From assembly GCA_963846315.1 (NCBI GenBank), contig CAWJVM010000010.1, forward strand, positions 1 to 64,000: a stretch of 64,000 bases of DNA. Reading direction: 5' to 3'. A program made the translations under genes and the position numbers. Positions 25,123 through 35,235 of the stretch are shown piece after piece (position 1 is the first letter of the stretch; each line of letters opens with the position of its first letter). The notes beneath the pieces are model-generated. The model was not told the origin of the DNA. It saw nothing but the letters and a program-made list of their open reading frames with translations, and searched no databases. Origin of the DNA: RPQJ01 sp963846315 (GTDB lineage Bacteria > Pseudomonadota > Gammaproteobacteria > Steroidobacterales > Steroidobacteraceae).

Positions 25123-25237
25123 GCTGTCTGTTGCAGGCCCCGAAAGTGGTCACTGAATCGATCGCGAGCAGGTTCGTCGCGCAAGGCGATTGGGATGCGC
25201 CGAGTGTGCACATGGTGCACCAGGCGCGATCGCCAAT

Positions 25238-25267
25238 GAAAAAGCCGCGCCCCGTGAGGAGCGCGGC
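25238..25267 (-). terminator. Rho-independent terminator downstream of htpX
   Basis: On the minus strand an 8-bp GC stem (arms 25261-25267 and 25244-25251, nine-base loop) is followed at once by TTTTT. It lies 22 bases past the htpX stop and separates htpX from the photolyase operon. Confidence 0.85.
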
Positions 25268-25289
25268 CTTCGTTGCAGCCGGGGTCGGG

Positions 25290-26177
25290 TTAACCGACCG
25301 AGTTGCGCAGCGCCGCGATCCGCTCTTCGAGTGGCGGGTGCGACATGAACAGTCGCTTGAAACCACCCGTCTTCTGGCCGCCCGAGATGCCGAAGGCAGC
25401 CATCTTCTCGGGCAGCGGGCCCGCGTGACGCTGCTGCAGCCGCTCGAGCGCGCCGATCATGGCCTGGCGCCCGGCCAGGTGGGCGCCACCCGCGTCCGCG
25501 CGGAACTCGCGCTGCCGCGAGAACCACATGACGATCATCATCGCGAACAGGCCGAGCACGAGCTGCGCAATGATCGAGGTGACCAGGAACGCCGGGCCGT
25601 GGCCTTCTTCCGTCTTGAAGATCACGCGGTCCACGAAGTGGCCGATGACGCGCGAGAGGAAGAACACGAACGTGTTCACCACGCCCTGGATCAGTGTCAG
25701 CGTGACCATGTCGCCGTTGGCGACGTGACTCACCTCGTGTGCGAGCACGGCCTCGGCTTCCTGCTGGGACATGCTTTGCAGCAGGCCCGTGCTCACCGCG
25801 ACCAGCGCGGCATCACGGCGCGCGCCCGTCGCGAACGCGTTCGGCTCCGGCGAATCGAACACCCCCACCTCCGGCATGCCGATGCCGGCGGCCTGTGCCT
25901 GGCGCTGCACGGCGCCGACCAGCCAGCTTTCGGTGGCGTTGGCGGGTTGCGAGATCACCCGCACGCCCATCATGCGCTTGGCCGACCACTTGGAGATCGC
26001 GAGCGAGAAGAGCGAGCCCGTGAATCCGACCACGGCCGACAAGACCAGCAGCTTGCCGAGGTCGAGGTCGGAGCCCTGCGCGTCGAGGATCGAATTGATG
26101 CCGAGCAGGTTCAGCACGATGCCCAGCAGCAGCATGATCGCGAGGTTGGTGGCGAGGAACAACAGAATCCGTTTCAT
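25290..26177 (-). CDS. htpX: Membrane protease HtpX
   Basis: A 295-residue zinc metalloprotease of the inner membrane that degrades misfolded membrane proteins. Two N-terminal helices (about 5-25 and 40-62) lead to the HEVSH motif at 147-151. The third zinc ligand is in FSRQREFRADAGGA, and two further helices lie between. The C-terminal MSHPPLEERIAALR is also characteristic. Length is normal (about 290). Start 26177 has GGAGA upstream at a reasonable distance; longer frames run into non-coding sequence. HtpX is commonly heat-shock or CpxR regulated; no clear site was identified in the 208-bp divergent gap, although TATTAT occurs on the minus strand near 26300. Confidence 0.95.
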   Translation of the reverse strand: MKRILLFLATNLAIMLLLGIVLNLLGINSILDAQGSDLDLGKLLVLSAVVGFTGSLFSLAISKWSAKRMMGVRVISQPANATESWLVGAVQRQAQAAGIGMPEVGVFDSPEPNAFATGARRDAALVAVSTGLLQSMSQQEAEAVLAHEVSHVANGDMVTLTLIQGVVNTFVFFLSRVIGHFVDRVIFKTEEGHGPAFLVTSIIAQLVLGLFAMMIVMWFSRQREFRADAGGAHLAGRQAMIGALERLQQRHAGPLPEKMAAFGISGGQKTGGFKRLFMSHPPLEERIAALRNSVG

Positions 26178-26385
26178 CTTGGCGTGTCTCCAGCGGGCAA
26201 TCGCATGACGTCCATTCGCTTGGGGTGATCTTGCGGGTTTCAATCCCCGCCACACCCGGGCATGGCCCTCGCATGACCGGGAGTCCCGGCGCGGGCGCAT
26301 AATAACAGGAAGCACAAAACCGGAACTTGGGTTCGGACAACTCCTGTCCCGCGAGGTTCCACAGCGTCCGCCACAAGGTCCCCCG

Positions 26386-26703
26386 ATGATCGCAAGCCCT
26401 TCCCGGCACTGGACTTTCCTTAGCAACCACGCGCACGTCCTGGTCTGCCTGGCACGGGACCCGGACGTGCGGCTGCGGGACGTCGCGCTCAGCGTCGGCA
26501 TCACGGAACGCGCGGTGCAGCAGATCGTGAACGACCTCGAGGAAGCCGGTGTGATCGTCCGCGAGCGTGCGGGCCGGCGCAACACTTACCGGCTGGACCT
26601 CGACGTGCCGCTGCGGCACGCCCTGGAATCGCACAAGACCGTCGGCACGCTGCTGTCGCTGGTACTCGATCGTGCCGGACTCAGGCGCGTCCGTTCCGCG
26701 TAG
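26386..26703 (+). CDS. Winged-helix (MarR/ArsR-like) DNA-binding protein
   Basis: A 105-residue protein with a single winged helix-turn-helix. Residues about 10-75 read WTFLSNHAHVLVCLAR, then LRDVALSVGITERAVQQIV as the recognition helix and the wing RRNTYRLDL. It is a stand-alone DNA-binding domain with no obvious ligand domain. The protein probably regulates nearby genes; htpX is divergent and the CHAD gene overlaps its end, so both are candidates. An AAGG sits upstream of the ATG. Target and inducer are unknown. Confidence 0.8.
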   Translation: MIASPSRHWTFLSNHAHVLVCLARDPDVRLRDVALSVGITERAVQQIVNDLEEAGVIVRERAGRRNTYRLDLDVPLRHALESHKTVGTLLSLVLDRAGLRRVRSA

Positions 26704-27526
26704 CGGCTCCTCGCTGTTGCGCCAGTCCCTGCGGCAGGGCCAGCGGGCACTTGCTCGCCACCTGCAGCGCCTGCCGGGCGCCCAGGCAACTGACGTGCAC
26801 CAGTTCCGGGTGGCCTGCCGGCGCCTGCGCGCGCTGCTCAAGTCATTCGGGCCGTTCTTCGACGAGGAAGCCGCGGTCGACTACCGGCGGCGGCTGGGTC
26901 GTGTCGCGCGGCTCGGCGGCGACGTGCGTGAGCTCGACGCCATTGCCCTGCTGCCCGAGTTGCAGCACGAGCCGTTCGTTCAGGTGTTGGCGCGCGCGCG
27001 TCGCGTTGCCGTGCAGAAACTGCGCCGCCGCCTGGCAGGCAAGCGGGTTGCAATGCAAGTGCAGGCTGTCCGAGTGGGCGTCTCCACGCGCGAACTTGGG
27101 CTGGTGGGCGCTGTGCCCGAATCCGCAGTCTTGCGCAGGGTTCGCCACACCTGGCGACGTGCCGATGAACTGCTGTCGCGGCGACCGTGTAATCCGCAAG
27201 CACTGCATGCGCTGCGGATCCGGCTCAAGAATTGTCGCTACGCGCTCGATGTCGTGGCGGATCTGGCGCCGCGTCCTGCGACCGTCCTGCGTCACCGGCT
27301 GCGGGAAGCGCAGCAATTGCTCGGTGACCAGCGGGACGTGACCGCCGCGATCCAGTGGCTCGACGGCAGCAAGCTGCCGTTGCCATTGCGACAGGCGGCC
27401 GACAAGCGGCTGATGCGCCGTGAACGTCGGCTCGTTCGTGACCTGGGCCGCGCCCTTCCGCAGCTCGAGGAAGCCGGCCAGCGCTGGGAGCGCGCCGTCA
27501 CGCGCCTGATCGGGCGAGGTCGGTGA
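26672..27526 (+). CDS. CHAD domain protein
   Basis: A helical 284-residue protein that matches the CHAD family: it has DVHQFRVACRRLRALLKSF and ALHALRIRLKNCRYALD, two repeats of the HxxRVxxRRLR-type signature with conserved His and basic residues. CHAD proteins bind inorganic polyphosphate granules. No CYTH phosphatase domain is attached. The start is uncertain: GTG at 26672 overlaps the upstream regulator by 32 bases and keeps the family N-terminus (SLRQGQRALARHL). The 3' end overlaps the convergent acetyltransferase gene by 29 bases. Confidence 0.82.
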   Translation: MPDSGASVPRSGSSLLRQSLRQGQRALARHLQRLPGAQATDVHQFRVACRRLRALLKSFGPFFDEEAAVDYRRRLGRVARLGGDVRELDAIALLPELQHEPFVQVLARARRVAVQKLRRRLAGKRVAMQVQAVRVGVSTRELGLVGAVPESAVLRRVRHTWRRADELLSRRPCNPQALHALRIRLKNCRYALDVVADLAPRPATVLRHRLREAQQLLGDQRDVTAAIQWLDGSKLPLPLRQAADKRLMRRERRLVRDLGRALPQLEEAGQRWERAVTRLIGRGR

Positions 27527-28094
27527 GATCGATCCTGACCACGACGAGTCCACCCGAGTGGGGTTCGGTATGGACCGAGAAGCCGAAGCGTCGTCCCCAG
27601 CTCGCGATGCGTGCGTTCTCAGCGAGGGTGGATCCTTCGAGCCAGTCGATGTCGCGCGCGCGCGCTGCGATCCCCAGCGTGCGCATCAGTTCCGATCCCA
27701 GCCCGCGCCCCTGCCAGCCGTCGGCCACGACGATCGCGCATTCGGCCCGGCGGGTGCCTGGGATCCGTGCGTAGCGACTCACGCCGACCAGGCTCTGACC
27801 CGCGGCATCTCGCGTCACGCCGCCCACCGCGAGACGGTCGTAATAGTCGAGGTCGAGCAGCCGGGTGAGATCGCGATCGCTGGGGCTCGTCGCGAAATAC
27901 TGGAGCCGCTGATAGAGGGTCTGTGGCGACAACCTTTCGATGAAACGACGCTCGAGGCCGAGGTCGTCCGGGCGCAGCGGGCGGATCGTGACGGCTGACG
28001 CCCCGGCCGGTTGCCAGGTGCGTTCGAGTTCGTGGGGGTAGCGGCCGTGGACGGCCACAAGCGGGACGGGCGCTGACGGGGGAGGCGAAGTCAC
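27498..28094 (-). CDS. GNAT family acetyltransferase
   Basis: A 198-residue protein of the GCN5-related acetyltransferase fold. Visible elements are an N-terminal VTIRPLRPDDLGLERRFIE, LVGVSRYARIP, and the acetyl-CoA pyrophosphate loop VADGWQGRGLGSELM near residue 125. RFIERLSPQTLYQRLQYF resembles the GNAT domain that is fused to acyl-CoA synthetases in protein-lysine acetylases, so it may modify proteins; this is inference. It starts with GTG overlapping the stop of the acidic protein gene (GTGA), so the two are coupled. Its stop lies inside the end of the convergent CHAD gene. Confidence 0.85.
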   Translation of the reverse strand: MTSPPPSAPVPLVAVHGRYPHELERTWQPAGASAVTIRPLRPDDLGLERRFIERLSPQTLYQRLQYFATSPSDRDLTRLLDLDYYDRLAVGGVTRDAAGQSLVGVSRYARIPGTRRAECAIVVADGWQGRGLGSELMRTLGIAARARDIDWLEGSTLAENARIASWGRRFGFSVHTEPHSGGLVVVRIDLTDLARSGA

Positions 28095-28426
28095 TCGCGA
28101 TCGCGGTATTCGTCGTCGTCTTCGTCGAGGTCGTCGTCCTCGTCGTCGTCCTCGTCCCAGTCGTCGTCTTCCTCCTCTTCGTCTTCCCAGTCGTCCTCGT
28201 CTTCTTCATCGTCTTCGACGACGTCGTCGACCCAGCCTTCCGGCGCGACAGCGAGGTCGAGGTCCATTTCGTTCCACTGGTCGAGGTCGATTTCACGGAT
28301 CTCGCGGTCCGGCCACTGGATGCGGATGATTTCCTCGTCCGGGTCGACCGAAAGCACCTGGAACGACTCCTCGTTATCGAGGTCTTCGTACCATTGACCT
28401 GCCTGCGGTTCGTAATCACGGCTCAC
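28091..28426 (-). CDS. Small protein with a very acidic C-terminal tail (DUF6763-like)
   Basis: A 111-residue protein. The first about 60 residues form a folded domain (DYEPQAGQWYEDLDNEESF and IIRIQWPDREIREIDL); it resembles the small DUF6763 family from gammaproteobacteria, by memory. The last about 45 residues are almost all Asp and Glu with a few Trp and Tyr, giving an extremely negative tail. I choose GTG at 28426 because GAGGA is seven bases upstream; a longer frame to 28480 begins with unlikely residues. Function is unknown; the tail could bind a basic protein or metal. It is translationally coupled to the acetyltransferase. Confidence 0.7.
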   Translation of the reverse strand: MSRDYEPQAGQWYEDLDNEESFQVLSVDPDEEIIRIQWPDREIREIDLDQWNEMDLDLAVAPEGWVDDVVEDDEEDEDDWEDEEEEDDDWDEDDDEDDDLDEDDDEYRDRE

Positions 28427-28585
28427 GGGGAAATCCTCGGCTACAACGCCGTCACGACAACGGCATCGGAATTCGAACAACTATACGGTCGCCCGAACCG
28501 GGCAGGCAACCGGAACACACCTATGCTGCACTGCCGCAATTGACGTACACTCGGGGCGAAACCGGGCTTGCCAGAGGACTCGATC

Positions 28586-30378
<1,793 letters not shown>

Positions 30379-30382
<4 letters not shown>

Positions 30383-31518
30383 GCGCACCCGCGGCTGCAC
30401 GCGGCGGGGCACGCCTCGCCCGTGCCAAGCGGGTCGTCGTCAAGATCGGATCGGCGCTGCTCGTCGAGAAGTCGACGGGCCGCATCAATCGCGCGTGGCT
30501 CGATACCCTCGCCGCGGACGTCGCGGCGATGCGGGCCCGCGGGCAGGAAGTGGTCATCGTCTCCTCCGGCGCCATCGCGCTCGGCCGGCGCCAGCTCGGG
30601 CTGGCGCCCGGCAAGCTCAAGCTCGAAGAAAGCCAGGCCGCAGCAGCCGTCGGCCAGATTCGTCTCGCGCACGCGTGGAAAGAAGTGCTCGAACAGCACG
30701 ACTGCGCAGTCGCACAGATGCTGCTCACCCTCGGCGACACCGAAGAGCGGCACCGTTACCTGAATGCGCGCAGCACGCTCAATACGCTGCTCAAGCTCGG
30801 CGCGATCCCGGTCATCAACGAGAACGACACCGTGGCGACCGCCGAGATCCGCTACGGCGACAACGACCGGCTCGCGGCGCGCGTCGCCCAGATGGCGAGC
30901 GCCGACTGCCTCGTGCTGCTCTCCGACGTCGATGGTCTGTACACCTCCGATCCATCGCGTGATGCGACGGCGAAGTTCATCCCCGAAGTGACCGGCATCA
31001 CCCCCGAGATCGAAGCAATGGCGGGAGGCTCGGCTTCCGACGTCGGCTCGGGTGGCATGGTCACGAAAGTGCTCGCGGGCAAGATTGCCGTCGCTGCGGG
31101 GTGCAACATGTGCATCACCGTGGGTCGCGAGCCGCACCCGCTGCAGCGCATCGAAGCCGGCGGCCGCTGCACCTGGTTCGTGGCGCAGGCGTCGCCGAAA
31201 ACCGTGCGCAAGCAATGGATTGCGGGCCTGCTGCAACCCGCGGGCGTGCTGCACGTCGATGCGGGTGCGGCGAAAGCACTGCGTGGCGGCAAGAGCCTGT
31301 TGCCGGCGGGGGTCACGCAGGTCGAAGGCCGCTTCGACCGGGGCGACGCAGTGATCGTGCGCGACGTGGACGGCGCCGAAATCGCACGCGGCTTGAGTGC
31401 CTACTCCAGCGAGGACGCCCGTCGCGCGAGCGGTCGCCGCAGCCAGGAGCTCGAGGCGATTCTCGGGTATCGTGGCCGTGACGAACTGATTCACCGCGAC
31501 GACCTCGTGCTGACGTGA
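30379..31518 (+). CDS. proB: Glutamate 5-kinase
   Basis: A 379-residue enzyme that phosphorylates L-glutamate at the gamma-carboxyl, the first step of proline synthesis. The amino-acid-kinase domain (about 15-260) has VVVKIGSALLVE, VIVSSGAIALG, PVINENDTVAT and MVTKVLAGKIA. A C-terminal PUA domain (about 285-375) follows, the usual full-length form. It begins inside the stop of the acyl-CoA dehydrogenase gene and its TGA overlaps the GTG of proA, so translation is coupled along the three genes. Feedback inhibition by proline is known for the family. Confidence 0.97.
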
Positions 31519-32786
31519 CCACCGAAGAAGCGCTTGCCCAGACGATGCAGCAGCTCGGCCGCGACGCGGTCACGGCGCAGCGCGTGCTGGCGGTTTCGAC
31601 GGGCGAGCAGCGCAACCGGGCGCTGCATGCAATCGCGGCGTCCCTGCGTTTGCAGCAACCTGAAATTCTGGCGGCCAACGAGATCGACATGAGTGCAGCG
31701 ACCGCTGCGGGACTCGGTCGTGCGTCCCTGGACCGCCTGCAACTCGATGCCGCGCGTGTCGAAGCCATGGCTCGCGGCGTCGAGGACATCGCCGCGCTGA
31801 CCGATCCGATCGGGACGGTGCTGGCTGAATGGTTACGCCCGAACGGCTTGCGCTTTCAGCGCGTACGCGTGCCTCTAGGCGTCATCGGCATCATCTACGA
31901 GAGTCGTCCGAACGTGACCTGCGACGCCGGGGCGTTGTGCCTCAAGTCGGCGAATGCGGCGATCCTGCGCGGCGGCAGCGAGAGTTACCATTCGAATGTC
32001 GCGATCCATGCCTGCCTGGTCGAAGGCGTGCGTGCCGCGGGCCTGCCGGCGGCCTGTGTCCAGCTCGTGCCCACGATCGACCGGGCGGCCGTGGGCCTGA
32101 TGCTCGGGGGCATGACTGACTGCATCGACGTGATCGTGCCGCGCGGCGGCAAGAGCCTGGTCGCGCGCGTGCAGCAGGAGGCCCGGGTGCCGGTCATCGG
32201 TCACCTCGAAGGCATCTGCCACGTCTATGTCGATCGTGCGGCCAAGCTCGAAATGGCCCGCTCGATCGTGCTCAACGCCAAGCTGCGGCGCACCGGAGTC
32301 TGCGGTGCCGCGGAGACCCTGCTGGTCGATGCCGCGGCCGAACGCACGCACCTGGCGCCGCTGGTCCGCGAACTGCTCGATGCCGGCTGCGAGGTGCGCG
32401 GCGACGTCGCAACGTGTGCCGTCGATTCGCGCGTGGTGCCCGCGACCGAGGTTGACTGGCACACCGAGTACCTCGACGCGATCATTGCCGTGAAGCTCGT
32501 GGACGGCGTGCAGGGTGCGATCGACCACATCGCGCGTTACGGCTCGGATCACACGGAATCGATCGTGACCGACGACACGGCGACGGCAGAGACGTTCCTC
32601 GCGCGGGTCGACAGCGCGATCGTGCTGCACAATGCGTCCACGCAATTCGCGGACGGCGCCGAGTTCGGGATGGGCGCGGAGATCGGCATCTCCACGGATC
32701 GGTTCCATGCGCGCGGACCGGTCGGCGTCGAACAGCTGACGAGCTACAAGTACCTGGTGCGGGGCAGCGGCCAGGTCCGGCCCTGA
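31515..32786 (+). CDS. proA: Gamma-glutamyl phosphate reductase
   Basis: A 423-residue NADPH enzyme that converts gamma-glutamyl phosphate to glutamate semialdehyde, the step after ProB. The aldehyde-dehydrogenase-like fold shows VPLGVIGIIYESRPNVT, LCLKSANAAILRGG, and VIVPRGGKSLV; the active Cys lies in RRTGVCGAAETLL. Length is normal (about 417). GTG start at 31515 overlaps the proB stop. A 7-bp hairpin covers its stop codon, and the molybdenum-cofactor operon ends 15 bases further on the other strand. Confidence 0.97.
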   Translation: MTTEEALAQTMQQLGRDAVTAQRVLAVSTGEQRNRALHAIAASLRLQQPEILAANEIDMSAATAAGLGRASLDRLQLDAARVEAMARGVEDIAALTDPIGTVLAEWLRPNGLRFQRVRVPLGVIGIIYESRPNVTCDAGALCLKSANAAILRGGSESYHSNVAIHACLVEGVRAAGLPAACVQLVPTIDRAAVGLMLGGMTDCIDVIVPRGGKSLVARVQQEARVPVIGHLEGICHVYVDRAAKLEMARSIVLNAKLRRTGVCGAAETLLVDAAAERTHLAPLVRELLDAGCEVRGDVATCAVDSRVVPATEVDWHTEYLDAIIAVKLVDGVQGAIDHIARYGSDHTESIVTDDTATAETFLARVDSAIVLHNASTQFADGAEFGMGAEIGISTDRFHARGPVGVEQLTSYKYLVRGSGQVRP

Positions 32787-32799
32787 GCCGTGGGCTCAG
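32783..32799. terminator. Short hairpin between convergent proA and the MoaE-MoeB fusion gene
   Basis: CTGAGCC and GGCTCAG form a perfect 7-bp stem with a GTG loop. The left arm includes the proA stop codon. No T tract follows on either strand, so it would be a weak terminator at best. Confidence 0.35.
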
Positions 32800-32801
32800 C
32801 G

Positions 32802-34391
32802 TCAGCCGGCGACGACAGCCAGTCCACCCGCCAGCGAGAAGACCGCCGGATAGCCGAGCGAGCGCAGGTGCTCCGCCAGCGCGAGGCTGCGCACGCCGTG
32901 CGCGCATACGATCAGGTAACGGCCCTCTGGCGGCAGCGCGGCCGCTCCCTGCAGGATCGCGCTGAGCGGCAAGTGCCATTCGATCTGCCCGGACGGGTCG
33001 TCCATGGCGCGCTCCCATGGCTCGCGGATGTCGACCAGCGTCAGGCCCGAAGCACGCGCGGCCGCCATGCTGGCGTACTCGAGCTCGAGCACGGTCGGGT
33101 CGATCGCTGCTGGCTGCAGGTCGCGGGGTGAATGATCGCAGGCCGGATTACGCGCCGCCTTGAGAGTGCGCCAGTGCATGCCGAGCAGGTCGAACACGTG
33201 CAGGGCCGGGGCGCTCTCCACGGGCAAGCCCAGCAGGATCTTCAGTGCCTGCATCGCCTGCATCGCACCGAGCGCAGCGGGAACGGGACCCAGCACGCCG
33301 GCTTGCGCGCAGTTGCCGACCAGTCCGTCGCGCGGCGCCTCGGGCCAGAGACAGCGCAGGCAGGGCCAGTCCTCGCGCGGCAGGTAGACCTGCAACTGGC
33401 CTTCGTACTGATAAACGCTGGCGAACACGGCCGGTTTGCCAAGGATCACTGCGGCATCGTTCACGGCGAACTTGGTGGCGAAGTTGTCGCTGCAGTCCAC
33501 GACGAGGTCGTACCGTTCGAGCCAGTCGGCAAGGTTGCCGGCGTTTGCGCGCTCCGCGTGCACCGCAACCGTCACTGCGGGGTTCAGTGCCCGCAGCCGC
33601 GCCGCGGCCACGGTCGCTTTCGCCTTGCCGATGTCATCGACCCCGTAGAGCGGCTGGCGATGCAGGTTGCTGGCTTCGACGCCGTCGCCGTCGACGATGC
33701 CGATGCGCCCTACGCCGGCCGCCGCAAGGTACTGCAGCACCGGCACGCCGAGGCCGCCGGCACCGATGACGAGGACCGAGCCATCGCGCAAGCGCTGCTG
33801 GCCGGCGACGCCGACTTCCGGCAGCGCGATCTGCCGTGAGAAATCCGGTACCGAAGCCGGTGGTGCCATCGCGGTGTGTGCCTGCGCATGCCCGCTGCCG
33901 TGATCGTGCGTGTGGTCCGTCGCGCCCGGCGCGGAGTGATCCGCGTGGCTCTCGTGCTCACCCGGTTGCGCGCAACGCTCGCAGTTCACCCAGCCCGAAT
34001 CGCCTTCGACGTAATGTTCCTTCTTCCAGATCGGAACGCGGTGCTTCACCTCGTCGATGATGTAGCGGCAGGCCGCAAAGGCCTCCGCGCGATGGCGCGA
34101 GCTGACACCGACCCACACGGCCATTTCGGCGAGACCCAGGTCACCGATCCGGTGGACGCAGGCGGCATGCTGCACACCGTATTTCGCGATCGCTTCGGCG
34201 ACGATGCGTTCGCCCTCGCGCTCGGCCAGCGCGGCATAGGCTTCGTATTCGAGGTGGCGCACGGCGCGGCCCTCGTTGTGGTCACGCACCCAGCCTTCGA
34301 ACGTCGCATAGCCGCCGCACGCTGCATCCGCGAGCGCCTCGCGGCCGCGAGCCGTGTCGATCGGCACCGTGCTGAAGGCGAACGGCTGCAT
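32802..34391 (-). CDS. MoaE-MoeB-rhodanese fusion (molybdopterin synthase large subunit with MoaD-activating and sulfur-transfer domains)
   Basis: A 529-residue three-domain protein. Residues about 1-138 are MoaE, with KHRVPIWKKEHY at 116-127 supplying the catalytic lysines. A Cys/His-rich linker (about 137-172, NCERC followed by many His) comes next. Residues about 183-415 are a MoeB/ThiF adenylating domain with VLVIGAGGLGVPVLQYLA and VVDCSDNFATKF, and CLRC at 344-347. Residues about 435-529 are a rhodanese with the active Cys in CAHGVRS at 496. It could adenylate MoaD, receive sulfur, and with MoaD convert precursor Z to molybdopterin. Oddity: the second MoeB zinc pair is CDHS (418-421), so one Cys is replaced. 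Start overlaps the moaD stop (TGATG). Fusions of these parts in this order are uncommon in my recollection. Confidence 0.88.
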   Translation of the reverse strand: MQPFAFSTVPIDTARGREALADAACGGYATFEGWVRDHNEGRAVRHLEYEAYAALAEREGERIVAEAIAKYGVQHAACVHRIGDLGLAEMAVWVGVSSRHRAEAFAACRYIIDEVKHRVPIWKKEHYVEGDSGWVNCERCAQPGEHESHADHSAPGATDHTHDHGSGHAQAHTAMAPPASVPDFSRQIALPEVGVAGQQRLRDGSVLVIGAGGLGVPVLQYLAAAGVGRIGIVDGDGVEASNLHRQPLYGVDDIGKAKATVAAARLRALNPAVTVAVHAERANAGNLADWLERYDLVVDCSDNFATKFAVNDAAVILGKPAVFASVYQYEGQLQVYLPREDWPCLRCLWPEAPRDGLVGNCAQAGVLGPVPAALGAMQAMQALKILLGLPVESAPALHVFDLLGMHWRTLKAARNPACDHSPRDLQPAAIDPTVLELEYASMAAARASGLTLVDIREPWERAMDDPSGQIEWHLPLSAILQGAAALPPEGRYLIVCAHGVRSLALAEHLRSLGYPAVFSLAGGLAVVAG

Positions 34392-34633
34392 CAGCCGCCT
34401 GCGACGGGAGGAATGAAGACGACGCGGTCGTTCGGCCCGAGCGGCGACGACCAGTCGCAGAATTCCTCGTTCACGGCAACGCGCAGCATCGACAGCGGCA
34501 GCGTGAAGCCGTGCCTCGCCCGCACCTCTTCGTAAAGTTCGGCGGGCGTGGTCGCCGTCGTCTCGAAGCGTTCCTCGCTGCAGCGGGCCTGTTCGCGCAG
34601 CACGGCAAAATACTGGAGCGTGATCGTCTTCAT
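34391..34633 (-). CDS. moaD: Molybdopterin synthase small subunit MoaD
   Basis: An 80-residue ubiquitin-like protein ending in VAGG; the terminal Gly-Gly becomes the thiocarboxylate that donates sulfur to precursor Z. The body ITLQYFAVLREQA and NDRVVFIPPVAGG is typical of MoaD. Its C-terminus needs activation by the MoeB domain encoded immediately downstream. It overlaps mobA by four bases and shares TGATG with the fusion gene, a compact operon. Confidence 0.93.
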   Translation of the reverse strand: MKTITLQYFAVLREQARCSEERFETTATTPAELYEEVRARHGFTLPLSMLRVAVNEEFCDWSSPLGPNDRVVFIPPVAGG

Positions 34634-35235
34634 GCGTTGGCCGGCCCGCCCAGGTGACCCTGCGCGCGCTGCAGGTCTTCGGGGGTGTTGACGTTGTCGA
34701 GAGCCGCGGGGTCAGGCTGTTTCAGCAGGGCGACGCCGGTGCCGATGATGAACTTGCGCGGGCAGTGGCGGCCCGACGCGATGGCTGACAGCACGCCTTC
34801 GCGCGATGCAGGTTCATAGATCGCGCAGAGCGGTTCGGGCAGTCCGTCGTGGCTGCTGGCATAGGCGACGACGGGCCGGCCGTCGCGACGACTGACCAGC
34901 TGGCCGATGGTGGCATCGTCGACGAAGGGCAGGTCGCACGCCAGCACCAGCCACGCCCGATCCGGGTGCGCTGCCTGTGCCGCCGCGATGCCCGCGATCG
35001 GTCCGGCGCCGTCATGCACGTCGACGATGACGGGTTGGCCGCAGCGGACCGGGTCGTCCCGCTGGTCGGCGCGAATCGAGACGAACACGCGTTCGCAGTG
35101 CCGGGCGAGGGTGTCCCGCGCCCAGTCGAGCTGCGGGCGACCATGGAAGGCGAGGGCGGCCTTGTCCTGTCCCATGCGCCGGCTGGCCCCGCCCGCCAGC
35201 ACGAGGCCGTACAGAGGCGCCAGCCCCGGCGTCAT
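34630..35235 (-). CDS. mobA: Molybdenum cofactor guanylyltransferase
   Basis: A 201-residue nucleotidyltransferase that attaches GMP to molybdopterin, giving the bis-MGD form used by DMSO-reductase-family enzymes. Motifs are LVLAGGASRRMGQDKAAL near residue 11 (GTP-binding) and LACDLPFVDDATI near 95 (metal-binding Asp). Length is normal. Start 35235 overlaps the moaC stop by four bases (ATGA); the longer upstream frame is not family-like. Its presence suggests MGD-requiring molybdoenzymes, such as nitrate reductase or formate dehydrogenase, elsewhere in the genome. Confidence 0.93.
   Translation of the reverse strand: MTPGLAPLYGLVLAGGASRRMGQDKAALAFHGRPQLDWARDTLARHCERVFVSIRADQRDDPVRCGQPVIVDVHDGAGPIAGIAAAQAAHPDRAWLVLACDLPFVDDATIGQLVSRRDGRPVVAYASSHDGLPEPLCAIYEPASREGVLSAIASGRHCPRKFIIGTGVALLKQPDPAALDNVNTPEDLQRAQGHLGGPANA

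Noticed and set aside
25123..25240. ECF sigma (RpoE/ChrR-type) promoter before photolyase
   Set aside because: GAACC and TCAGT occur but the spacing is about 13 bp, too short for the known consensus.
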